Shown here in pieces: positions 1 through 14,765 of a stretch of DNA of 64,000 bases (positions within the stretch are counted from its first letter, which is position 1; each line of letters opens with the position of its first letter). The notes beneath the pieces were generated by a model. The model had not been told where the DNA came from and made no database searches. It saw only the letters and a program-made list of their open reading frames with translations. Made by a program: the position numbers and the translations under genes. Source of the stretch: Loxodes magnus. Taxonomy: Eukaryota; Ciliophora; Karyorelictea; Loxodida; Loxodidae. The DNA is taken from NCBI GenBank assembly GCA_946699065.1, contig CAMPDV010000040.1, positions 1-64,000 of the forward strand. Direction: 5' to 3'.

Positions 1-372
1 ACATGTCTTAGTCTGAATCATTTTCAAACTGAGATAATTCTTCTTTCTCTTTTATAATCTATAGAATTATTCTTCCATCTTCTTGTAATTTTTCACCAGC
101 TTCTCTAAATAAATTCTAAGGTCATCATTATTCTTTTGAAGTTGAATATTTTTTAACTATTATCCAAGATCCTATTTGAGTAATGTCACACTTGAGTCTT
201 CTAATACCTGCTTCTTTCTATAAATACCTCCAAAGCAGTTTCAATATGTCTCCTTGATGTTCCAAATTCTTTTAGGTGCTGCTCAAGCACTCTTCTTCAC
301 TTTAGACATTATCTCCGTTAATTTCATTCTTTTGACAGCAATAGCAAAGTTTTATTAAGGGTTTTAAGCAAA
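1..372 (-). CDS. Unrecognised open frame, gag-like, runs off the window start
   Basis: Not a family I recognise. One minus-strand frame gives about 120 residues of mixed, charged sequence with helical segments, for example GDILKLLWRYLQKEAGIRR and GEKLQEDGRIILQIIKEKEE, ending at the window edge in an acidic ENDSDQ stretch. G+C is higher than in the flanks and only one adjacent TGA pair is in frame. The EDGRII...ENDSDQ part resembles a second minus-strand frame near 9.0-9.2 kb (YQDRII...ENDSDQ), and the EAxExLxED pattern recurs in the frame at 2.8-3.6 kb. This suggests a dispersed element, perhaps a retroelement gag/ORF1. The start is uncertain, because ATG codons near 310-330 lie in another frame. 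The 3' end lies outside the window. Confidence 0.35.
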
Positions 373-403
373 GTTTTATTAAGGGTTTTAAGCAAAGTTT
401 TTA
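343..403. repeat. 24-bp tandem repeat, about 2.5 copies
   Basis: The unit beginning agcaaagttttattaagg repeats with period 24, starting at 343, 367 and 391; the last copy is partial. It lies just upstream of the minus-strand open frame at the window start. No function is evident. Confidence 0.85.
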
Positions 404-1476
404 ATGTTTTTAAAGTTTTTATTCTATTTCCATCTTATCTGTTTGCGGTTAGTGATTTTTTATTTGCAATTGGACTTCTTCTTAAATTTTCTATGATTTT
501 CTGCTAGGTTTTTTTCTATCAATACAAATTTGGAAGTTAAGGCTTCAATTTAAAACAAAAACTTAACTTACCTAGCCGTCATATTCTTTCTTTTATCTTA
601 CAAAAGAAGCTTAAGATTCTAGTTTTCTATTTTTAGGGTTTAAATTTCTGTATTCATTTTCTCAATTAAGGAATAAAGCAAAATAATGTCTTGCATATGG
701 GGTTTCTCAAGCTTTTTAAGTTTATAGGAAATTCAGTATTTTCCAATCCTTAACAGAAGTAGATTTATCTTTTTTGAATTCTTGGTTCTTTTTACTGAAG
801 ATTAATCTATTAGGTTAGAATTTAAGGTTTAGATTCCCCGGTTTTTCTCCATTTTTTAATTATCAAAATTAAATAATATAATCGATTTAGTTAAAATGTA
901 AAAATTAATAAATTAAAATTTATTTAATTTTAGAAATATTAAAAGATAAATTTTGAGATTATCTTATTTTAAATTTACTATTTTTAAAATTTAAAGTTTA
1001 TGATATTCAATAATTTACAATTAATATTTATAAAATTTAATAAAAGAGAAGTTAATATAATCAAAGAATTATAGGATTCAAATTTTTATTTATTTCATCG
1101 AGGCACTAAAATTAAAATGGTATCTTGTCAGATAAAAATCTTTAAGGCATTGCTTCAGAAAGATTATTCAGCCTCGCTCAGGGTTTGAAGCTTATATAAA
1201 TAGAAATTTCATTCATTACTCATGATGATTCTTGGCTTCAAAATTATCATATTGAAATCACCAATATAACCATTAATAGCTGTCTAGAGTAAACATAATG
1301 GTGAAAACAAAGATATTTAAAAGATTTGATATTGTCGCTATAATTATTAAGAGTAGTTAAAGTATTAATCTTAAATAAAATATTAACTTAAGCAAAAATT
1401 AAATAATTAACATATTTATTTTTATTTTATGAAAGAATGCATTAGTTATTTATTAAAAGAAGTCATATAGTATAAA
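404..1476. other. AT-rich spacer, no gene recognised
   Basis: Low-complexity AT-rich DNA with short islands of higher G+C, for example near 1,130-1,180. Nothing in it is recognisable as a gene or RNA. Confidence 0.5.
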
Positions 1477-2420
1477 ATGGCTAGCTTCAAAAAGGGTGTA
1501 CTAGCCACCTTCTCAGAACAGGAGAGGAAACCAGAATCACTTTCTCTTACCACGTCTAAACTTCAACAAGATCAACCTTCTTTAGACCAACACTTAGCTA
1601 GCAAGAAGAACTAAAGAAAAATTAAGAAAAAAAAAGTTAGTACAACTCTTAAAACCTCCTTTAAAACTGGAAAAAGAGACTACTCAACGGAATCATTAAA
1701 GTTAATATAAAAGAAATAAAATAAATATAAACCAAGAATGCAAAGTACGAAAATTCGTAGTAGATCTTTGATTTAGATGATATCGAAATAGAATAAATGG
1801 ACTCTTAATACATTAAACAGCTAATTTATACACTATCAAAAAATAAAAAATTTGAAGAGGACTTAAACTCATAGAATGAAGAAAAATTCGAAATAAGTAA
1901 AGATCTAATAAATCATTAAGAGGATTAGAAGTCCATATGGTAGACAGAAGAGCTAAAACCGGAGTCTAATGAACGAATAACAGAGTTAGAGAATCATATT
2001 TGAATAATGAGAGAGTAAGATGAGAAAAATTGAGTGGAAGTAGATTCAAGGCTCCAATTAATAGAAGAAAATTGCAGAAAATCTCAAAGGAACATGAGTA
2101 GAAATAGAAAGATAAGAAAGAAAATTTCATAGACCATGAGAAAAGTTTTACTTTTTCAAAAATATGTAGCATTGCAATACAAATGCCCAAGACAAAAAAG
2201 AAAAAGAAGTAATATCTGACGTAATATTAACTTTTAGAAAAAACTACTGAATTTTATCTCTCATGAACTGAAAAAATCTGGAGAAAGAAAATAGATTTTT
2301 GATTTAATGGAAGAAAGGGAGAAGTTAGGAGAAAAACTAATTATACTAACAAATCAATTTTTACTTTTAAGCCAAATAGCGAACTAATATAATGATTAAG
2401 GATTCGTTTTAATAAATTTC
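1477..2420 (+). CDS. Lys/Gln-rich open frame, possible retroelement ORF1 remnant
   Basis: From the ATG at 1477 a plus-strand frame reads about 310 residues rich in Lys, Gln, Ser and Glu, beginning MASFKKGVLATFSEQERKPE, with coiled-coil-like composition. Several in-frame TGA codons occur after about residue 150, so the true end is unclear. It has no domain I recognise. Its composition and position near the zinc-knuckle frame at 4.0-4.7 kb would suit the N-terminal part of a gag-like ORF1, but this is inference. An equally open minus-strand frame (1966-2190) runs opposite it. Confidence 0.25.
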
Positions 2421-2759
2421 TATTTTTATTTAAAATGATATAAAAATTATGATATATATAATCTATAATTTAGATATTTATAAAATAAAAGAAGATTATG
2501 CAAAAATATGATTTTTGTTTTAAAATATAATTCAAAAATAATTATTATTCCTTAAATTAGATAAGTTGTAATTTCTCTAATATTACATTTTATAATTTAT
2601 ATTACTCCTAAGAGTGTATAAATAAAGTTGATTTATTTTTTTAATTATATTTTTTTATAAAGAATATTAAATTTTTATATATCTTATTTTACATTTCGAT
2701 TTTTTTAATTAAATTATATCAATCTAGGAAAGAATATTCATTTATTAACTCTAAAATTA

Positions 2760-3570
2760 TCTTTATTTATATATAATCACTTATAAAAATTAGGGTAGTT
2801 TTTATTGGAAGTCCTTTTAAGCCCATACCCATGTCGGAAGGCTTTTTTGTAAAGATTTTTCCTCTGTTTCTATTAGTCTGGATATTCCTGTTAGTTGCTG
2901 AAACTTTATTCCTAAGACAGTATCAATCCCATTCTTTGAACTAAAAAGCTATTTTCTATCTTCATATTCAAGTTCAAGAGCTTCCCATAAATCATCCCAG
3001 AAAGATTGCAGAAGAAATGCTAACTTCCGCATAATTTCTAATTTATTTTTTTTTTCTATTTCCCGCGACGTACCATCTCAGCCTCGAATTACCACAAGTA
3101 ATCTCTTTATTAAGGGAGGAATCCATTACAGTTTAAGAAGAGTTTCCATCCACTACAGCGTTCGAAGAATTGAATCGTAAATGGCTTTACTAGCTCATAG
3201 GAGGAAAACCTAACTACAAAGAAGTGCACTCTCCTTCAAACTCCATAAATTTTCATGTTAGAGTTGGTTGGAGGTTACCATTGTGTTTTTTTGTTCAGCA
3301 AGAATGCCAATTTCTATCTCTAGATTGACTCTCTATGATTATATAGTTTTCTTGGCCAAAATGAGTTCCCAACTATCTCTAGACTTCTCTTTAGGTCAAT
3401 TTTAACAAATTAGAGTTCCAAATTTGAATTGGTAAAAATCCTTGAGTTCTAGAAGTCAGGATCCCATATTACTTGGATTGGAAGATGAGAATTTACTCTA
3501 TTTTATTTTCCATATTCCTTCGTTTTTTCGTCGATTTGGTAAATAAAAATAATTTTTGTAAGTCTGACAT
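2760..3570 (-). CDS. Unrecognised open frame in a G+C-richer block
   Basis: The block at 2.8-3.5 kb has clearly higher G+C than its flanks. A minus-strand frame across it gives well-mixed protein sequence, for example SRDSWELILAKKTIQSQR, FLLQSFWDDLWEALELEYED and ISRLIETEEKSLQKSLPTW, with only two in-frame TGA. A likely start (MSDLQKLFLFTKSTKK) at 3570 is in a different frame. The frames would be joined by removing a 25-base segment beginning gtaaattctcatc; this could be an intron or a mutation. No family is recognised. The WDDLWEALELEYEDR segment is weakly like the LFREAGEKLQEDGR segment of the minus-strand frame at the window start, so both may belong to one element family. The C-terminal end is not defined. 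Confidence 0.35.
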
Positions 3571-4026
3571 TTTTTATGCTTTGATCAATAAATTAAAAGA
3601 AAAATAATTTAAAATTAAACTTAAAGATTGTCATAATATTAATAAAAATTAAGCTAGCTTAATTTAAGATGCTATACATTCAAAGATTTAGTTAATTTAT
3701 ATTTTTGACTAAGACAAGTATTATACAACAGAACTACTTTAGATGCTCAAATAAAGTATTTATCTTAAAACAATTTAAAGTTTCTAATTAATAATTGAAA
3801 AAATCTTAATTTAAGTCTAAAAACTCTATTAAAGTAAAATTAATTAAGAATAAAATTAAAATATAAATAATATAATTAGATAAAAGCAAAAGAGATTTAA
3901 ATTAAAGATATTAAAACTGAGTATAGAAGAATGAAGAATTTATTTACTTTATTATAAAAATTTAGGAAAAAATTGAAAATTTCTTGCAATAAGTCTCTTC
4001 TTAAAAGGATTCATCTTAGTTAAAAT
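3571..4026. other. AT-rich spacer, no gene recognised
   Basis: AT-rich sequence between the minus-strand frame and the zinc-knuckle frame. It may hold a common upstream region, but no promoter element can be identified by eye. Confidence 0.5.
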
Positions 4027-4690
4027 ATGACTAAAAAAAGTAGTTTAAGAACTTAAAGTTATGTAATTAGAAAATTTTAAACTCCATATAACAGTATAAG
4101 AACTAGAAGAAAAATAGAATATCTGATGACTAACTAACAAGAGAAAAAAATTGAAAATAAACAGTCAGGAAATATCAGAATAGAAAAATTAGAAGAAAAA
4201 TCCAACCAATTCGCAAAGTTAACTGAAAGCATATTCTTATAAAAAATATAAGTGAATGATCCGATGGATGTTGATCAACAGCCCACAACAACTTTCATTC
4301 CAAATCCGAAAATAATGAGATGCTGGTACTGCAAGCAACCAGGGCACAAAATAAGAAACTGCTTCCAATTTTAATAAAAATAAAAGAAAATAATAAAAAA
4401 CTAATGGGAAAATATTTTCAGGATCTATTGCAATTAAGAAGGTAAACTGTATAGAAAAAAATACTACAACTAAAGAGTGAAGCTCCTTATATCTAATAGG
4501 CGGTTAACGAATTCAATAAAAAGTGACTAGGATTCGACCAGTCTGAAAAGATTAGAAATAACAACCTAAAAATCACCAAGACTTATGATAGACAAAATCC
4601 AAACAGATTTGAAGTTTATACTTATATCTAACTTTAAACTTAAAAGTGGTTAGCCTAAAAATGGCAGACCACTATAATCTATTATTAATT
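4027..4690 (+). CDS. Gag-like protein with CCHC zinc knuckle (element relic)
   Basis: From the ATG at 4027 the plus frame encodes a basic, coiled-coil-like stretch (residues 1-85). A short linker with MDVDQQP follows, then at residues 99-112 a CCHC knuckle, CWYCKQPGHKIRNC, which fits C-x2-C-x4-H-x4-C. Such knuckles bind nucleic acid and are typical of retroelement gag/ORF1 proteins. A second copy of the same C-W-Y-C knuckle with similar following residues lies at about 10.99 kb. Downstream the frame becomes basic and AT-biased with no clear stop. It is probably an ORF1 relic rather than a cellular gene; no reverse transcriptase follows it directly. Confidence 0.5.
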
Positions 4691-5279
4691 TGTTTATTAT
4701 TTAATATTCTTTAAAAAAGACTTTTTAACTTAAAATAAAAATATTACATTTTTAAATGAATGCATCCTAAGATTGCAAAGCATTTTTTCTGATTTTATTT
4801 CTAGGAAAATACTTAATTCAGATATAAATAATTCTGACAAAAAAAAATTGAAAATTTTAAGCTGAAAATTATTTAAAAAGCATTAAATTTTTATATATTA
4901 ACAAAGGGAGAATTAATTTTTAAATGTTTTAAATAAAAAAAATCGTTTATACATTAAATGAAGTTAACAAAAATTAGATAGTATAAGAATGTCTACCTTT
5001 AAAATAAAATTAAAAAAAACATACTGAGTTCTCAATTTTACATCAGGACTTATCTGGATTTATTAAAAGTAAATTTAATTATTTTACAAGTAAGAAAGAG
5101 AAAATCAGCAAAAACATTAGTCTTTTCAATTATCTTTATTAAAATTAAAAGTTCAGAAGTAATAATATCATTTTTACATTAAATCCATCAGTTATCTGAA
5201 AAAATATTTAAAATTATTATTTATTTTTATTTAAATAAGTTTAAATAAAAATATTTGATTAATAAATTAATAAAATAAA
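4691..5279. other. AT-rich spacer, no gene recognised
   Basis: AT-rich DNA leading to the pseudogene-like copy downstream. Nothing specific is seen. Confidence 0.5.
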
Positions 5280-7473
5280 ATGAATAGTCCTTATTAATTT
5301 CTTTGATATTTATCCAATGCTTATTAATTTCTCATACAAAAGATAAAAAGGATTTCATTCACTCTTAGGAATTATTTTGTCCATTTGTACTTATATTCTC
5401 TTTATACTATCTTTCATAAATATGGGATAAGATATGATTCTCAAAACTAATCCAAGTATCATTACTTAAACGATTAAATAAGAAAAACGCCCTTAACAAT
5501 GAATTGGAATAAACAATTACACCTTCGCTATTTTATTTAATAATGGAAGTAATAATATTAAAGTTCCTCCTTCCTTTTTACGATATAAGCTGGATATACC
5601 CTAGTTAATAGTTCGGGCACTTTTAGTGATATAATTCCAACAACTTAATGTAACGAAAGTTTTTACAAAGGTTTCGAAGATGAATTCAGTAAACCTTTTC
5701 CGGATTATAAACTATCCACATGCTTCGATTTAAAATCTTTTGAATTAGGAGGATGATGAACTGAAACCAACATGAGAAGCATGTGAATACAAATTTCAAT
5801 GTGTAAAAACGAAACAAATTCAGAAATATAGTGTGCTCCAATAGAATAAATTGAGGAGTTTATTGCAAACTAACTAATTTTGAATATAATATTTTCTGAT
5901 AAAATAGTTGATGCCACTAACTATGAAAATCCAATAAAAAATATACTTAATGCTTATTATTGATATCTAGATTTGTATCAGCCTAAATATACTTCTATTT
6001 TATTCAAACCTATTGAAATAATAACAGATGATGGATTTTTACTAGAGAATTAATAAACGATTAAAGATATATTAATTGAAAATACATAAGTAGATGCTAC
6101 AATAAATAAAAATTTACAAACTTCTTTCGTTTTTTTTCTTGAATTATTTTCTGCTGATAGCATACTTTAATATAAGAGAAGATATAAAAAGGTTTAAGAT
6201 GTAGCTTCTTAAATAGGAGGTGTTCTTAACATAATATTACTTTTAAGTCAAGTTCTCGTAATAATATACTCTAAATATGCTTTCACATATAACTTTGCAA
6301 ATGACATTTTTGAATTTGAAGATCTCTAAGAAAATATAGATTAAACCTTAAAAGTAAAAATTCCTTTGAATAAAAATACTAAAAAACACCAAAATTAAAT
6401 TAATAACAGTGAGAAAGAATCTAAGAGTTATTCTTAAGTTTAAATCTCTTAAAAAGAGTAAGATTGGAAAAAAGAACGCAAAAAGAAAGTTAAAAGTAAG
6501 TTATCTTAAATTACTCCTGAAAATAATTAAAATTAAATTATAAGAGAAGAATAAAATGACAATTAAGAATAAGAAATTGGAATTCGTGATTTCATTAATA
6601 ATTATTTGAGAAATAAATAAATCTAGATTATTGAGTCTAAGAGTGACTTATTTGACAAGACATAGATTGTTTAAAATTTGAAAGGTTAAAATTAAAATTC
6701 AATTGATGAAGAAAATACGAAAAAACTAAAATAAATCAAATTAAATATCTATTTAGTGCTAAAATGTTATTTCTTAACAAGAAATGGAAAATCTTTCAAC
6801 TACTTTAAGGGAAAATAACACTTAAGATAAAGAAGAACAAATTTAAGAATCTTAAGATAAAGAAAATTTTAATTCTTCTAAGAATTTTGAACCTTTATAA
6901 GCATCTAAAAGCTAAATAAATCTTCATATGTCTAACAAATAAAAGAGTTAATACTTTTAATAAAAAGTAAAAAAGGAAGATCATTTTAAAATTAACTTTT
7001 TCTAGTTCTACTTTTACAAATTTCTTAGTCTCTTCAAAAAGAACTTACCATTATTTTTAAATAAAAACCAGAAAAATTTTTTACTCTTAGAAAAAGCTAA
7101 TGATACAATTCAAGATTATTTATAGGCCGATTTTTTAGTAAAAAAGTTGATAGAACTTGAGAAACTGAAAACGATCATCTTCAATGAAGATTAGTTAACA
7201 GTTTTTAATTATATCTCTAAGCCTAAAATTAGATTAGGTGAGATAAATTAGTAAGATAACTTCGAGTTCACACTGACTCCTTCTTTAGAGACTAATAAAA
7301 ATTTTAAGTTCGAGAATAGTTAAGTTTACAAGGATCTAGATAAAGTAATAGAGTTTTGTAGTTAAGTACTTAATAATGAAAGAGACGATCCGAGAGATTT
7401 GAAGTTATTTAATTTAATAGACGAATAGATTCTGAAATGTGTGGAAAATAGGGAAAAGAGAATGATTTTATGA
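5280..7473 (+). pseudogene. Frameshifted copy of a ciliate two-helix membrane protein
   Basis: This is a paralogue of the intact gene at 29,900-32,104. Shared features are an N-terminal hydrophobic helix (FHSLLGIILSICTYILFILS) ending in INMGQDM, an extracytoplasmic-type region with conserved C, GFED, CFDL, ENPIKN and TDDGFLLEN, then RRYKKVQDVASQIGGVLNII and a second helix followed by YSKYAF and a long charged Gln/Asn-rich tail. The family is abundant in ciliates; its function is unknown to me. Three breaks interrupt the copy relative to its paralogue: near 5,305, in a T5 run near 5,575, and in an A6 run near 6,725. The last two are one-base shifts in homopolymers, so sequencing error is possible. 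The tail again matches the paralogue (VKKLIELEKLKTIIF, FNYISKPKI) and ends at TGA. Confidence 0.7.
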
Positions 7474-8319
7474 AAATTTTATTTTAAAGTAAATTCTCTA
7501 AACTTCTATTTATTATTTTCAAAGGATATTTAAAAGATTAAACGAAAATAAATTTTTTGTATTCTTAAATTTAATTTTTATTACAATTTATTTATAAAGT
7601 TATATTCTAGACTAATTAAATATTGCTGTATAATTATTTATTAACCTATAAGCTTATTTTAGAATTATATTTATTTTTTATTTAAATTTTACATTAATAA
7701 TCTACTTTGTGTGTTAGAAAAACTTAGAGCCATAGAGCTATTGAGCATTCTATTGATAGAAGCAACAAGAATGTTCAAGTTGTTTTTTGAACAAGTAGGA
7801 ACTACTATTTATAATTAATTTGTATTACGTAATCATAAGCTTCAAATCCATATATGAACTGGATAATATTCAAACTGTGCTCACTTAAAGATTTTGGATT
7901 AAAAAAATGAATTTTTCAAAGATAAAGAGATAACTTAATATTATAATTTTATGTCATATTCCCTAACGAAATACTCAAAATATAACTATATTATATTTTT
8001 GATGCCAAAAAAATGGAAAAAATAAATCGGAAATAATTTTACTACGAGAAACGTAGAAAACAGATTGATTCATATTACAATATTAATTTCAGAATTTTAC
8101 AGCTGAATAAATAAAATAAGAGCAACTGATTAAATAATATTTAGTTTACATAAAGAAGCCAAGAGATTTAAGAATAATAAGTATAATCTAATGTAAATCT
8201 ATTATAAATATGAAGATTTAAAAAAAAATTATTAAATTAGCCAAGAAAATATTTATTTTCCAAGATCAGCATCATTTCTTTTCATTTGCAATCAATAAAT
8301 AAAATTTCAAAGCTTAGAT
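7474..8319. other. AT-rich spacer, possibly further LINE remnants
   Basis: AT-rich sequence between the pseudogene and the recognisable LINE fragment. The fragment could extend upstream into it, but I cannot align it by eye. Confidence 0.4.
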
Positions 8320-8960
8320 TAAATTTAGCAACTATAAGATAGCTATAATATATATTAGAGAACTCCTAGAACAATATCACCCTAAAAACGTTTACTAAAC
8401 ATATAAGAGTAAAAAGCTACATTATTTCTATAATGTAGCTACTCTAAAATTTAAAACAATTAAATCAGTTAGAACATATGCTGGGTAATTTGTTAATCTT
8501 TAACAATTTCCACAAATTACTTAATGAAGTTAAACAAATAATATAAGACAAGAATTTATCATTATATATAAACTTAGAATATAGATCTATAATTTTTGGA
8601 AGGATCTTCAAGATCGTCATTATCATATTGATAATTCCTTTTTTACATAATTATTGCATGATTTTTTTAAGAAAATCTAAAAACATATACACTATTCTAA
8701 TATAAGAGAATGTCTATCAAAAAAGATTGAGAATTAAGACTTAAGGCCTTTTACTATATGATCAAGGAAATATCGGATCATTTTCAAATCTTAATTGGAT
8801 TAGCTTTAAATAAAAAAATTTCTCAGAAAGCTAATGTCAAGAAAAAAAATTATTGGAAAGAGATAAAGCTTAAAAGAAAGAAGAAATGGAAATTAAAAAA
8901 AGTAATTGAAAGATGATTAAAAAAATGATTTTAAAAAATTTAAAAAAAGATTAATAAAAA
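8320..8960 (+). mobile_element. Decayed 3' fragment of a LINE retrotransposon
   Basis: At nucleotide level this stretch matches the 3' part of ORF2 of the intact LINE at 14.7-18.4 kb, in the opposite orientation. Shared blocks include gtttactaaacat, atctttaacaatttccacaa, aggatcttcaagatcgtcat and cttaaggcc...tatacgatcaag-like sequence. The reading frame is broken and the C-terminal zinc motif is not intact (only one cysteine of its C-x2-C pair survives), so the copy is dead. It does not end in an (AAT)n tail; a G+C-richer block follows directly. Both the 5' truncation and the divergence fit an old insertion. Confidence 0.7.
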
Positions 8961-9260
8961 TTTTAAGAATAATTGAAAAGATGGTGGGAGCTGAGAGAAT
9001 GACCTTCGTGACGACACTTTCTGATTTTTTGGCTAGGAACAAGTTCCTTTCCTGTCGCTGAGAAAGTCCCTGGTCAGAGTCATTTTCTGAAGGGAACACT
9101 GTCTTTGAGATTATCCGATCTTGGTAGGGGTTTGAAACCTAGCTGCTCATAGCGATGGAGCTCCCTAGCAGCTGAATCTGGAGCACAACAGGATATCCCC
9201 GTTATTCCATAAAAAGAGAGCGTCGGGTCGTGCAATCGTAAAGGAGTTTCCGGTCCAAAA
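8961..9260 (-). CDS. G+C-rich island with a minus-strand open frame (element relic)
   Basis: This island of roughly 45-50% G+C stands out from flanks that are about 80% AT. On the minus strand one frame is fully open and reads MEQRGYPVVLQIQLLGSS, then PYQDRIISKTVFPSENDSDQ, then GLSQRQERNLFLAKKSES. The QDRII...ENDSDQ portion resembles the end of the minus-strand frame at the window start, suggesting a shared element family. A 7-bp perfect hairpin (agctgct/agcagct, about 9,140-9,175) lies inside. I considered a structured RNA but found no family signature. Function is unknown. Confidence 0.3.
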
Positions 9261-10458
9261 ACTTGTTTAGTTGAAATTAATTAATTAATTAAAAATTTTA
9301 AGAATAAAAAAGCTAATTAATTAAGGAATTTTTAAATAATATTTTTAGATTTTATTTAATTTAAATCTTAATTAAAACTTAAAAGATTTATGGTTTTGTA
9401 GTTTTTCTTACTAAAAATTGCAAAAAAGGAATAATAATTTTTAAATATAATTAACAATAAAATTTTATTTTATCTTTTAATTAAATAAATTGATTTTACT
9501 GTATAATAAAAATAAGTAATAAGAGTATTACTTAATTTTGCTAATATTAATATTTAAAAAATAAATAATTAATTATTCTTACTTTTATTATTTAAATCTC
9601 ATTGATAAAATAAATATTCTTAGAATGTTTCAAAGAGTATTTTAGGATTAGGTAAAAGTTTAAAAATAAACATTAAATATAGCTATTAATATATTATAAG
9701 TAACTTTATTCTTTATTTTATCAAAATAAATAAAAAATAAGTATTTTTAATATGATTAATCTGAGAAAATTAAGATATATATATCAATGAATATCTATTT
9801 TTATTTATACTTATAAAAAAATTATGATATATATTATCTAAACATAGAGAATTATCGAATAAAATTATATTATATAAATAAGTTTTTTGAACAAAAAATT
9901 TCGATAATAAATTTAATTAGATAAAAGTTAATATTTTTATATTAAGTTTTATAATTTAATAAGATACAAATAAAAGAAACAATTTTTATTTTACTTATCT
10001 TAGTAATAAAAATAATAATTTTAAATGATAAATATCATAATTAAGTAAAGTGTATATATTAACTTTCTCCCTATTTATTAAAATAATACCTTTTTATATA
10101 TAAAATATTAAATATAGCATCATCAGCATCTCTCTAATAAGAATTCGAGTAAGATAATTAATCCAATCTCAATTTATTTATGAAAAATATTTAAATATAA
10201 GTTCTTAAATTTGCTTTTATTAATAAAATAAAAGAAAAATTATAAAAATAAAAATAAAAAAATTAAAAATATTAATAAATATCAAATATCTTAATTTTTT
10301 AAATGGTATAAATTTTTGGATTTAATTAATTTCATATTTTTTAACAAAAATAAACCTTTTGAAAAGAACAACTATAAATGCTCGAAAAATGTTTTTATTA
10401 AGTTTAACTTACTTAAAATAATTTAAAATTTAAAAAAATATAATTTAAAAAGAAAAAA
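9261..10458. other. Extremely AT-rich spacer
   Basis: About 1.2 kb of nearly pure A/T sequence without recognisable genes. It shows short palindromic TTAATTAATTAA stretches at its left end. Confidence 0.6.
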
Positions 10459-11274
10459 ATGGATTAATCTCTTCGACTCTCAAAGAATTAACTTAAAAAC
10501 TTAAAGAGAAAAGCGGCAAAAGAAATTTAAAAAAAAAAATAGCAATGAGAGGAGTCAAATTCGTCATCAGAAGGTAAAGTGATGGTAGGACCTATAGAAA
10601 TAAGATAACCTAAGAACGAAGTTAATCAAAAACTTTAAATTTAATTAGATCAAATGTAAAAATTAATTAAAAATATGAAGAAGCAGCTTATAACTAAGGA
10701 GAAAAAATAAGGGAATTAATGAATAGATTAGAAGATTAAAACAACGAATTATTAATACTCAGAAGAAAGCTCATTCAAAGCAATTTGATAACGGAAGAAC
10801 AACTCTGAATTTAGTCAAAATAAAATTTTAGATATAATAAGAAAATGGAAATAGAAAAAGCACCAATATACTCAAAAGTAGAATAAAATCCAGGAAAAAA
10901 ATGAATCGTTATGAACTTCATTTAAAGATTAGAAAAAAAAGAAAATAAACTATCGATAAAAAGAACGAAATAAAAACGTTAAATAATCTGTGCTGATATT
11001 GCAAATCAAATAATCATTTAAAAGGAAACTGCTGATAATGAAAAGAATAAACGAATAAGAGAAGAAAAGAACATGAAAAATATTTAAAAAAACTATGGAT
11101 AACGCAAACTGGGATTTATAAATAAAAAATCGTCACTAGACCAAATTGAAATCTAATGTGGTAACCTCCCAATTTCAAAAAAAATCGTGGAACACACCCT
11201 CGTTTAAAAAAATGTCTGCAGGAACTGATTGAAATTCCAATAATGCAAAATCTTAATTACTTTAAGTATATTAC
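10459..11274 (+). pseudogene. Second gag-like ORF with CCHC zinc knuckle, runs into the (ATT)n tract
   Basis: From the ATG at 10459 a plus-strand frame gives a basic Gln/Lys/Asn-rich protein (MDQSLRLSKNQLKNLKRKAA...). After about 530 bases the knuckle CWYCKSNNHLKGNC appears in a different frame at 10,991, so the copy is frameshifted or spliced. The knuckle and the following residues (NCWQWK...TWKIFKK) resemble the copy at 4.3 kb (NCFQFQ...QWENIFR). Its frame continues without a stop directly into the (ATT)n tract at 11,275, where it would encode poly-Tyr. This is probably a disrupted retroelement ORF1. Confidence 0.5.
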
Positions 11275-14660
<3,386 letters not shown>

Positions 14661-14765
14661 AAACTAAAAGAGTTTTTTGACGTCTTTAATTGCAAGAATT
14701 GCTTCTTTCAATTATAGACGTTAGTAAATGTTTTTAAATAGTTTTTTAATCTTGTTTACATCTCA

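Noticed and set aside
8961-9260. G+C island as a structured RNA (SRP, RNase P, 5S or tRNA)
   Set aside because: It has a hairpin but none of the family signatures I could check, and one strand is fully open with a motif shared by another frame.
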